From the NCBI GenBank assembly GCA_003635185.1, contig PYJA01000113.1, forward strand, positions 22,645-86,644: DNA of 64,000 nucleotides, in the 5' to 3' direction. Shown here piece by piece: positions 28,403-36,880 of this stretch. The notes beneath the pieces were generated by a model that did no database searches, had not been told where the DNA came from, and saw only the letters and a list, made by a program, of their open reading frames with translations. How positions within the stretch are numbered: the first letter of the stretch is position 1; each line of letters opens with the position of its first letter. Made by a program: the position numbers and the translations under genes. The stretch comes from Candidatus Poribacteria bacterium (lineage in GTDB: Bacteria > Poribacteria > WGA-4E > WGA-3G).

Positions 28403-30439
28403 ATGAAGAGAACAGCCTATTTGCTTCTAAAAGTTTTTTTAGTGATATTTGCTTTTACACCAAATACCTTTGCTCAAGATTGGACAAAGTGGGGTTTACC
28501 TGAAGGCGCGAAAGCCCGTCTTGGTAAGGGAAATATAATAAAAATTGCCTATTCCGACGATGGCACACGACTGGCGGTGGCAAGTGGCGCAGGTATTTGG
28601 ATTTACGATACACAGACAGGAAAAGAACTCAATCTGTTTATAAGACATACGAACAAAGATGATATTGCACGAGACATATCGTTTAGTCCTGATGGGTTGC
28701 TACTCGCTGCTGGAGGCCGCATGCCCATTCCTATATGGGATGTAAGTACTGGCAAAACTCTCCGAATGCTTAAAATGGATAAGGGTTATGTCAGAAGTGT
28801 GTCGTTCAGTCCTGATGGGATGACACTTGCCACTGGTGGTGGGGACAAGACCATTCGATTATGGGATATCGCCACTGGAAATATGATCCAAAAATTTGAG
28901 GTTCCAGGTAGGTTGATTCTTAAGAGCATAGCATTCAGTCCTGATGGATTGATTATTGCTTCAGGAAGCCATTACGACAACGATATTATCCATTTATGGG
29001 ATATTGCCACAGGGACAAACATACAGACGCTAAAAGGGAATTTGAACGAATCATCAGACATAAAGTTTAGTCCTGATGGGCAGTTGATAGCTGCTGGGAG
29101 AGGAAGTTACATAAATGTATGGGATGTAAGCACCGGAGCAATAATCCGAACGCTTCAGAGGGCTGGGATGATGGCCAGGAGCGCGTCGTTTAGTCCTGAC
29201 GGAAAAACAATCGTCGCTGGAGGTATGGGTAATACGATTCATTTTTGGGACATCAACACTGGTCGCAGCCTCGGATCACTTTGGGGGCATACGCATGATG
29301 TTGTCCTGAGTGTAGCGTTTAGTCCAGATGGGAAGACACTTGCAAGCGCGGGTAGAGATAGCATTCTTATATGGGATCTTCACTCCCACAAAGTTATACG
29401 TACACTTGAGGGGCATACAAGTTCTATGAATAGCATAACTTTTAGTCCTGATGGGCAGCTACTTGCTATGAAGAGTCCACATGATACCATTTCCTTATGG
29501 AATGTACGTACCAGCACAATATTTCGTACACTTAAGGGACATAGAAAATCTGTATATGGTGTATCATTCAGTCCTGATGGGCAGTTAATCGCTTCTGCGG
29601 GGGGTAAGGATACGACCGTTCGCTTGTGGGATGTTACCACAGGAACAAATATACACACGCTTGAGGGTCATACGAGTCCTGTCTATGGTGTGTCGTTCAG
29701 TCCCGATGGGAAAATACTCACCTCTATTGATATGAGCGGGACTGGTGAGCAGATCAATAGGACTCTACGGTTATGGGATGTTGCCACTGGATCAGAAATA
29801 ACAGATCTCAGTAAGCATATAGATGAGGCAGGTATTATATTGTTTAGTCCTGATGGAAAGTTACTTACTTCGAAGAGCCCGCACGATAACCTGCGTCTAT
29901 TGGATACTCACACTGGCACGGTTCTCCAAACGTTTGTTGGACATGCGAGTCCAGTCTATAACGTATCGTTCAGTCCTGATGGGAAGTTACTCGCCTCTAC
30001 GGATAAGGACAATACCATTCGTCTGTGGGATGTTGCCACTGGTACGACTCTTCACACACTTATAGGGCATACGAGTCCTGTCTATAGGGTGTTGTTGTTC
30101 AGTCCTGGCGGACAGAAACTCGTTTCTGCAGGGGGTGAAGAAAACAACTTTCGGTTATGGGATGTTGACACAGGCAAAACGCTCCACACACTTGAGGGAC
30201 ATACGGATCCTATTACAAGCGTTTCATTTAGTCCTGATGGAAATACACTCGTTAGTTCAAGTTGGGACAATACCGTCCGTTTATGGGATGTTGAATCAGG
30301 GGATACCCTCCGAACACTTGAGGGACATACGCGTAGTGTCATACGCGCATTGTTTAGTCCAGACGGAAAAACACTCGCCAGTACAAGTTATTCTAACGGG
30401 ATTGTATATTTGTGGGATGTCACGACTATAAAAAGGTAA
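28403..30439 (+). CDS. Secreted WD40 repeat protein
   Basis: Signal peptide then many blades VxSVSFSPDGKTLAS...IRLWDVATG. Confidence 0.95.
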   Translation: MKRTAYLLLKVFLVIFAFTPNTFAQDWTKWGLPEGAKARLGKGNIIKIAYSDDGTRLAVASGAGIWIYDTQTGKELNLFIRHTNKDDIARDISFSPDGLLLAAGGRMPIPIWDVSTGKTLRMLKMDKGYVRSVSFSPDGMTLATGGGDKTIRLWDIATGNMIQKFEVPGRLILKSIAFSPDGLIIASGSHYDNDIIHLWDIATGTNIQTLKGNLNESSDIKFSPDGQLIAAGRGSYINVWDVSTGAIIRTLQRAGMMARSASFSPDGKTIVAGGMGNTIHFWDINTGRSLGSLWGHTHDVVLSVAFSPDGKTLASAGRDSILIWDLHSHKVIRTLEGHTSSMNSITFSPDGQLLAMKSPHDTISLWNVRTSTIFRTLKGHRKSVYGVSFSPDGQLIASAGGKDTTVRLWDVTTGTNIHTLEGHTSPVYGVSFSPDGKILTSIDMSGTGEQINRTLRLWDVATGSEITDLSKHIDEAGIILFSPDGKLLTSKSPHDNLRLLDTHTGTVLQTFVGHASPVYNVSFSPDGKLLASTDKDNTIRLWDVATGTTLHTLIGHTSPVYRVLLFSPGGQKLVSAGGEENNFRLWDVDTGKTLHTLEGHTDPITSVSFSPDGNTLVSSSWDNTVRLWDVESGDTLRTLEGHTRSVIRALFSPDGKTLASTSYSNGIVYLWDVTTIKR

Positions 30440-30497
30440 AAAGGGAGTAATACCAAATTAATGCGATTCATAGTGGTAGGTGCGGTTTCCTAACCGT

Positions 30498-30717
30498 ATT
30501 TATGTGTCAATTACCTGGACAGTGGCGAGGTTAGGAAGAAATCAACGGTATGAATCATGGCGAATGCCATACGCGCATTCGTCTTTAGTCATTCCCCGGG
30601 TATGAATCATGGCGAATACGCATAAGATATTCGCCATGATTCCCCACCTCGCCAGCGAAAGTGTCCAAGATTGTTGTTCATTGAAATGTCCACATATTTT
30701 CGGATTTTGCTATAAAT
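30498..30717. repeat. MITE-like element, family I (degenerate left end)
   Basis: GTCAATTACCTGGACAGTGGCGAGGTTAGG ... TTGTTGTTCATTGAAATGTCCACATATTTTCGGATTTTGCTATAAA. Confidence 0.6.
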
Positions 30718-30731
30718 AGCTTTGAGCAGAA

Positions 30732-31520
30732 TTACCTTTTCAGATTTGCCCAAGTTGTTGCCAATTTTCCACGTGCGGAAACATCAAGTGTATCTTTCAC
30801 AATTTTCTGGATGTCCGCTTCAGAAAGCGGATAGTTGGCTAACATCAGTTCGTCCATGCGACCTTGAAAGAAACGTGGGCAGCAATCGTTACTCTCACCG
30901 CCAAACCGCAACGTCTTATTTGGTGAACTTCTGCCTACTCCTTTTTGTGGAATTACCTTGCCATCATGCTCGCCATTAATATAGAAACGTGCCTCTGCTC
31001 CGTTCCACACAAGCGCAACATGCGACCATTCTTTCGCCTTCACCTTACCGAAAGAAATATGGTAACCTTCGTTATCGGTGTCGTAGAAATAGTAAGCGAA
31101 TTGTCCGGCCCCCGGTTCAATTTGCAGATAGTAGGTGTTTTTGTAGAAAATCGTGAATTTGTTCTCCTGCCCACCTGCGGGAAGTTCGTCTGGGTAAATC
31201 CACGCCATCATCGTAATGGCTTTGTCTATATCCAGCTCATCGGAGTGTGGGACCTCTATATAATTCGGTTCTCCGACTTTGCCAGCCATTTGAACGGCTT
31301 TGCCGAGGATACCGTCAGTCCATTCAACATCACCGTTGAATTTTCCGACTAAGCCAGCAGTAGCGTCTTTCGTTTCTTTTCCGCTGCCTTCATCAAAATG
31401 CCAGACATATAACTTCTTGCCGAGTTGTTCCACGTTTCCTTTACCACCGGCAGCGAACCCAACTTGGCAAAGGAGTAGACTCAGAAAGATACTTAGGATG
31501 ATAAGTTTCAGAGTTTTCAT
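30732..31520 (-). CDS. LamG/concanavalin A-like domain secreted protein
   Basis: LYVWHFDEGSGKETKDATAGLVGKFNGDVEWTDGILGKAVQM...VALVWNGAEARFYINGEHDG; ends RGKLATTWANLKR. Confidence 0.85.
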   Translation of the reverse strand: MKTLKLIILSIFLSLLLCQVGFAAGGKGNVEQLGKKLYVWHFDEGSGKETKDATAGLVGKFNGDVEWTDGILGKAVQMAGKVGEPNYIEVPHSDELDIDKAITMMAWIYPDELPAGGQENKFTIFYKNTYYLQIEPGAGQFAYYFYDTDNEGYHISFGKVKAKEWSHVALVWNGAEARFYINGEHDGKVIPQKGVGRSSPNKTLRFGGESNDCCPRFFQGRMDELMLANYPLSEADIQKIVKDTLDVSARGKLATTWANLKR

Positions 31521-31592
31521 GTTGATTTCTCCTTGAAAAGATATTTCAAATTATGGAAAGTTGGAAACTATGATGGTTAACACAAATTGGAA

Positions 31593-31750
31593 TTTTATAG
31601 TGAAATCTATAATTACTTGCACACAATTGTAGCGCAAACTTTTAGTTTGCGTACACTACTGCACAAACTAAAAGTTTGTGCTACAGCACAGTCTGGGTGG
31701 TTTAGATCCCATGAACCAAAAGTGTGCATATATTTTGGATTTTACTATAA
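31593..31750. repeat. MITE-like element, family I termini, different core
   Basis: TTTTATAGTGAAATCTATAATTACTTGCAC ... TTTTGGATTTTACTATAA, with core AAACTTTTAGTTTG / CAAACTAAAAGTTTG. Confidence 0.75.
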
Positions 31751-31818
31751 CAGAGACGGGGACTGAGGCCCGCCTATACGACAGAATTGCGAATATTAAA
31801 CAACAGTGATGTGCTTGC

Positions 31819-32586
31819 TTATCTCTTTAGGTTTGCCCAGGTTGTGGCAAGTTTCCCACCAGGATCAACTGCAAAGAGCACACCGTTGTTCATGTCCTGA
31901 TTGATTTCGTCTTCGGAAAGGGCGCGGTTGTATATGGCTACCTCGTCAACAAGACATACTGTGCCAGAAAGTCCTGTCTGGGATTTGCCGATGCGGAAGA
32001 CAACGTCGACGCTGTTTATCTTACCAGCGGGTGGTTTGTATGCCACATCTAACTTGCCGTCAATGTATTGGCGGATCATATCGCCATCGTAGGTAGAAGC
32101 GACGTGGTGCCATTCTTCCAGTACGGGTTTAATGGTCTGTATTCTTCGGGACCCTTGCCATCCACCAATATTCATCCATGTCTCAATTTGCGGCGCACCA
32201 GTAGGGTTTGAACTCCATTGGAGGCAATACCCGCCAGTGTTGTTTGCTGTTCTGCGCCCCATCAGATTAGAATCACCTTGGTTTTGTTCTGGGAAAAACC
32301 ACGCTTGAATCGTGAGTTCATCCGTTATATCAAGTTCGGGAACAGCGTCAACCTCTACAAATTGTTCTGTATTTGCCAAATGGATGCATCCGCCAATTTT
32401 GCCTTCTTTTGACCATGTTGCCCCATTCAGCGTAGCCTCAAGGTTATTTCCGCTTGCATCCTTCGCTTTGTCGCCCACACCTTCATCAAAGGGGAGGTAC
32501 ATCATGAGTGCCTTGTCATCTTTTAATGCCCAAGCATTGATACTGAGGCTTAGGACAACGAGGAGTACAGTAGTAATAAGTTTCAT
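31819..32586 (-). CDS. LamG/concanavalin A-like domain secreted protein
   Basis: MYLPFDEGVGDKAKDASGNNLEATLNGATWSKEGKIGGCIHL...HHVASTYDGDMIRQYIDGKLD; ends GGKLATTWANLKR. Confidence 0.85.
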   Translation of the reverse strand: MKLITTVLLVVLSLSINAWALKDDKALMMYLPFDEGVGDKAKDASGNNLEATLNGATWSKEGKIGGCIHLANTEQFVEVDAVPELDITDELTIQAWFFPEQNQGDSNLMGRRTANNTGGYCLQWSSNPTGAPQIETWMNIGGWQGSRRIQTIKPVLEEWHHVASTYDGDMIRQYIDGKLDVAYKPPAGKINSVDVVFRIGKSQTGLSGTVCLVDEVAIYNRALSEDEINQDMNNGVLFAVDPGGKLATTWANLKR

Positions 32587-32784
32587 CTCAAAACTCCTTT
32601 GTTACGACCGTGAGATTTGTTTGATCGGACATATTAAAACTTGGAAATTTGAATTTCCTTTGCTGTGATAAATTTGAGCAGCGTCGGAATCTCAATTGCC
32701 ATAGAGAAATTATTAAATAGGACAGATAAAATCGGAATTTGTTCACGCACTGCGGAATTTCACAATGCCAAAACGGGGAAAGTT

Positions 32785-32932
32785 GCTCGCGTTCTTGACG
32801 AACAATGATGATGCGGATATCCAGTTTCGCGGCTGTCTCAATAATTGGGTTAACAGGATATGCAAATAGGTATTCCACACCTTCTGCCCTCAGGACTTTG
32901 GCGATCGCATCAACAACTTTTATAAAAATCTC
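32785..32932 (-). pseudogene. N-terminal remnant of thiamine pyrophosphate-dependent enzyme (acetolactate synthase-like)
   Basis: EIFIKVVDAIAKVLRAEGVEYLFAYPVNPIIETAAKLDIRIIIVRQERE, then loss of homology; in-frame stop immediately upstream. Confidence 0.6.
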
Positions 32933-32944
32933 CTATGAGGTCAA

Positions 32945-33751
32945 CTATGGTTGGATTGGGCTGCCAGCTTCCATCACAAGCGGAAAATGGTCGCCAGCCA
33001 ATTTTTCGCCATCGTTGACTGTGACAAAGGACTTCATCACATGGTTACCACTTGCATCATAAAGTGTTTCGCTCGTCATATAATGTACTGCAATGGCGCG
33101 CCGTGGTTGACCACTGCTGTTGTCATGCGATCCGTGCCACGTCAAGGAGTGGTGATAATGGACATAGCCTTTAGGTACGGGGCAAAGTTCCACTTCTAAT
33201 TCATGCTCTTCAAATTGGGCTGGCATTGAGTGGATGTCTTTAACGGAATGCAGGAAGGAAATCTGATTACCCCAATGGTATGACCGAGGTACCATGCGCA
33301 TACACCCGTTGCTTTCATCAACATCGTCTAACGCAACCCAACCAGTTACCTGACTGGTCTTCGGTGTCAAAATTGGCCAGTAAGGGGAATCCTGATGCCA
33401 CATGTTGACTCCACCGACTTGTGCTGGTTTGTATTGGATTTGGTCATGCCAGACACGTACCTCTGTTGCGGATGTGAGTTGTCCAATTTCTTCAACGATA
33501 ATTGGGTTATGAACAAGTTGATGATAGGCAGAACTCGCCTCCCAGATATTGACAATTTGCCAGACCGGTGTTTCTTCTCTGCCACCGAGATTTGCTATAT
33601 GAACTGGTTGCGGAATATCGTCTTTTTTGTAATCATCAATAACGCGTGCTAATTCTGACCGCAATTCTTCAACTTGTTCGTCGTTCAAAACACGACTTCC
33701 AAGTAGAAAGCCCTTCTCACGAAATGTGTCGATTTGGGCTTGGTTGAGCAT
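32945..33751 (-). CDS. Phytanoyl-CoA dioxygenase (PhyH) family protein
   Basis: FREKGFLLGSRVLNDEQVEELRSELARVIDDY...VRVWHDQIQYKPAQVGGVNMWHQDSPYWPIL...MRMVPRSYHWG...HYHHSLTWHGSHDN. Confidence 0.92.
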   Translation of the reverse strand: MLNQAQIDTFREKGFLLGSRVLNDEQVEELRSELARVIDDYKKDDIPQPVHIANLGGREETPVWQIVNIWEASSAYHQLVHNPIIVEEIGQLTSATEVRVWHDQIQYKPAQVGGVNMWHQDSPYWPILTPKTSQVTGWVALDDVDESNGCMRMVPRSYHWGNQISFLHSVKDIHSMPAQFEEHELEVELCPVPKGYVHYHHSLTWHGSHDNSSGQPRRAIAVHYMTSETLYDASGNHVMKSFVTVNDGEKLAGDHFPLVMEAGSPIQP

Positions 33752-33799
33752 ATTTGTCTCCTAAAACAAATTTTCTTGTAGGGAATATTTATAAAATCA

Positions 33800-34612
33800 T
33801 CAAGCCATTGGGTTTGTCGGTGTTCCGTTTTCCATAACAAGCGGAAAATGATCACCAGCCAATTTTTCACCGCCATTCACAGTAACAAAAGATTTCATGA
33901 GGTGATTGCCTTCTTCATGGTAAATCGTTTCGCTTGTCATATAATGCACCGCAATAGCACGTCGCGCGGCATCGCTGCTGTTGTCATGCGATCCGTGCCA
34001 CGTCAATGAATGATGGTAATGCACATGTCCTTTCGGTACCGGGCAGAGTTCCACAGACAGTTCGTTATCTTCAAAGTGGTCATGCATTTTATGGATGTCT
34101 CCGACACTGCCTAAAAACTTCATCTGAGGGCCCCAGTGATAGGAACCGGGGACCATGCGCATACACCCATTGCTTTCATTGGCATCGTCTAAAGCGACCC
34201 AAGCTGTTACCTGACTCGTTTTCGGCATTAGAATACCCCACAACGGTGAATCCTGATGCCATTTGTTAACGCCGCCGATCTGAGGCGGTTTGTATTGGAT
34301 TTGGTCGTGCCAGACGCGGACCTCTGTCGCGGACGTTAGTTGCCCTATTTCTTGGACAATTACCGGATTGTAAATCAGTCGGTGGTAGGCAGGGCTCGCC
34401 TCCCAGATATTGACGATTTGCCAGACAGGGCTTTCTTCCTGTCCGCCAAGGTTCGCAATACGTACTGGCTGTGGGATATCGGTCTTTTCATAATCGTCAA
34501 TAACGCGCGCTAATTCTGACCGCAATTCTTCAACTTGTTCGTCAGTTAGGACACGGTTTCCGAGCAGAAAGCCTTTCTCGCGAAACGCGTTGACCTGGGT
34601 TTGGGTAAGCAT
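33800..34612 (-). CDS. Phytanoyl-CoA dioxygenase (PhyH) family protein, tandem paralog
   Basis: Near full-length similarity to 32945..33751. Confidence 0.92.
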   Translation of the reverse strand: MLTQTQVNAFREKGFLLGNRVLTDEQVEELRSELARVIDDYEKTDIPQPVRIANLGGQEESPVWQIVNIWEASPAYHRLIYNPVIVQEIGQLTSATEVRVWHDQIQYKPPQIGGVNKWHQDSPLWGILMPKTSQVTAWVALDDANESNGCMRMVPGSYHWGPQMKFLGSVGDIHKMHDHFEDNELSVELCPVPKGHVHYHHSLTWHGSHDNSSDAARRAIAVHYMTSETIYHEEGNHLMKSFVTVNGGEKLAGDHFPLVMENGTPTNPMA

Positions 34613-34684
34613 GTTTGTCTCCTATGGATTTTGTGTTAGACATTATAGCATGTTAATATTTTTGTGTCAAATTTCGGTAGCGCA

Positions 34685-35309
34685 TGCAGGGTTATTTAGT
34701 TTTCGGTTTTTTGGACAAATTTTTAACACCTGCTATATACCCCGGGCCGGTGAATCAACGCCAAATGCGCGTTTGGCATTTGGCGGGTGCGGTTTCTAAC
34801 CAATGCAGAGGACCACACGGGGAATGCCATACGCGCATTCATACCGTTGATTTGGCGTATTCTGCCGAATTTGGATCAAAAACTCTTATTAGTAAAACGG
34901 ACAATTAATGGGACACTTTTGTACCGCAATCTGCCAGATTGCGGTTTGTGGTACAAACTAAAAGTTTATGCTACCACTTCTATTGTCCATTATGTTCCAT
35001 AATAGGTTTATCAAAATGCCCCAATAATTTCAAAGTTCACTAATAGTGACTTGCCTTGTCCGATGCGGTGCGGTTTCATGAAGATTAATTTATCAATTCG
35101 GTAATTTTCCATCCGCACAAGGCACGTATACCCCACCGCTGGCGAGGCGGGGAATGCCTAAATGGCATTCATACCGTTGATTTCTTCCTAACCTCGCCAC
35201 ATTACCCAATTTATTTTTTAATCTTCATCTAACCGCACCTACCGGCCTGGAGTCCTAACTTTGAGTCCAACTCAATAACGGAAAATTCTTAAAACTAAAT
35301 AACCCTGCA
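34685..35309. mobile_element. Non-coding TIR element (~625 bp) with nested repeats
   Basis: 19-bp perfect inverted termini TGCAGGGTTATTTAGTTTT (34685-34703) / AAAACTAAATAACCCTGCA (35291-35309). Confidence 0.75.
35078..35228. repeat. MITE-like element, family II, nested inside 34685-35309
   Basis: ATGAAGATTAATTTATCAATTCGGTAAT ... ATTACCCAATTTATTTTTTAATCTTCAT. Confidence 0.7.
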
Positions 35310-35317
35310 ATTTGGAC

Positions 35318-35468
35318 TTGACATTTTTCGCGTACTTTATTATACTATGTGATAGGATGTTAGGAATGTGAAATTTTCTTGACATTTACCATGTATTAGT
35401 GTATACTATATGGTAAGATGTTGGAAATGTAAATTTTTCTTGACATTTATCATGTATTAGTGTATAAT
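35318..35468 (+). promoter_or_regulatory. Tandem array of three sigma70-type promoters, 61-bp period
   Basis: TTGACA-17-TATACT (35318-35346), TTGACA-17-TATACT (35379-35407), TTGACA-17-TATAAT (35440-35468). Confidence 0.85.
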
Positions 35469-35514
35469 ACATGGTAGACATTAGAAATTCATGGTAAATA
35501 CGCGGATTTTTAAT

Positions 35515-35711
35515 GTCGGGAAGGGGTGCTGAATGCACCGACAGTGTTATATGCCAAAGGACACCGTCGATGCTTAGCACTGCCGTATCGTATATTTAGG
35601 CGTTCTACGACAGCGCTGGTCTCTATTTTATCATGGAAAGTCCGTGTAAGTCAATTTAGGGACCAGCAACCCCTACAGGGTTTATTCCCACTTCGGACCT
35701 GCCCCTGTAGG
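35515..35711 (+). ncRNA. Candidate structured leader/small RNA with four stem-loops
   Basis: GGTGC/GCACC (35525-35539); CGACAGTGT/ACACCGTCG (35539-35569); GCTGGTCTC/GGGACCAGC (35615-35667); CCTACAGGG/CCCTGTAGG (35672-35711). Confidence 0.5.
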
Positions 35712-35759
35712 CCTGTCTAAACATTCAACTTGCTTCATGATATAGTAAAGGAGCACAAG

Positions 35760-35981
35760 ATGAGACAGTACTACAAACCACTTCTCATATCAATTATAAT
35801 TACGCTTATGATAATAAGCGGTTTGCTGCTGTTTGGCACTTATGATGCCACGCAGGCAGACACGTTTGACTGTGAACGGATAAGATTGGACTGCGTCCCT
35901 CGTGGCCCCAAGCCGATTTGTCCAAATATGGATTTAACCCCACGCTGCCCACTAAATGCAGCAACAAAGAGGAGAAATTAA
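35760..35981 (+). CDS. Small secreted/anchored Cys-containing peptide
   Basis: MRQYYKPLLISIIITLMIISGLLLFGTYDATQADTFDCERIRLDCVPRGPKPICPNMDLTPRCPLNAATKRRN; RBS AAAGGAG. Confidence 0.65.
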   Translation: MRQYYKPLLISIIITLMIISGLLLFGTYDATQADTFDCERIRLDCVPRGPKPICPNMDLTPRCPLNAATKRRN

Positions 35982-35982
35982 C

Positions 35983-36852
35983 ATGCAGAAAAAAATGTTA
36001 TGGGGACTCGGTGTCCTCGCGCTACTGATCTGCACTGCATTTGTTTTTATGACAGTGCGCAATCGTGCTGAGATTCGGCAACTCAAAGAAGGGACTGCCG
36101 CAGCAGAAAAACCGTTAGAAGATAGCAACAAGCGAAAACCTGTCGCGAAAGCTGACGAACAACCCCCTGCGGAACCGGGTTTCAAATGGGTGTGGCATAA
36201 TGACCACTGGGACAAAGTGCCAATAGACGCACCAGATACGTGGCAAGGGGAACCACACACCGTAGATGTTTCAACGCCGGCCCCTGTCCCTGTGAGCGTT
36301 AAGACACACCTCCCCTTACTGGTCGAAATAGAAAATCCGATAATTAAGAAACAGATCCTGTTAAGAACGATAAACGTTGACGGTATTGATATCGATTGGG
36401 CATCTCTTTCGCCAGATGAACTTGCCGAAACAATTGCAAAGTTGGAACGGCGCGAAATCACAGAACCCGCTGGGTATTATTATAGACGCAGATCAGACAA
36501 CTCACTACTTTTCGATGAAAGCGGATATCCCATTCTCCACAAAATAGGTGAACCCTTTATCTCTGTTGCCTGGACGATGGAATTCAGACCGCCACAGGAA
36601 GTATACGAGGAATACAGACAACTTGCCCGGCGACGTAATTTGCTGGATCCTTCGCCCGAACTTGACAACATCAGGGCACAAATGGAGGAGATGAGACGCA
36701 CATACGCTGGTCCCCTCCCCGTCACCTTTGGGATTTCATGTGCAGGAAACGATATCGATGCGCAGGTAAAACGTGCTCATGAAACTATTGACCAATTGAA
36801 AGCAGGATTTTTTAGACAACTTGGAATAGAGTATTTATTAAGTAGATACTAA
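35983..36852 (+). CDS. Hypothetical single-pass membrane protein
   Basis: MQKKMLWGLGVLALLICTAFVFMTVRN then soluble domain; RBS GAGGAG. Confidence 0.75.
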   Translation: MQKKMLWGLGVLALLICTAFVFMTVRNRAEIRQLKEGTAAAEKPLEDSNKRKPVAKADEQPPAEPGFKWVWHNDHWDKVPIDAPDTWQGEPHTVDVSTPAPVPVSVKTHLPLLVEIENPIIKKQILLRTINVDGIDIDWASLSPDELAETIAKLERREITEPAGYYYRRRSDNSLLFDESGYPILHKIGEPFISVAWTMEFRPPQEVYEEYRQLARRRNLLDPSPELDNIRAQMEEMRRTYAGPLPVTFGISCAGNDIDAQVKRAHETIDQLKAGFFRQLGIEYLLSRY

Positions 36853-36880
36853 ACTGTTATAACGTAAAGGAGAAACTATT

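Noticed and set aside
35515-35711. RNase P RNA, because of GGAAAGTCCGTG
   Set aside because: The rest of the P4 partner (ACAGAACCCGGCTTA-like) and expected length are missing; also no tmRNA or SRP RNA signature
35526-35720. 64-aa ORF in the structured leader
   Set aside because: No RBS or domain; codons fall in stem-loop sequence, so treated as non-coding
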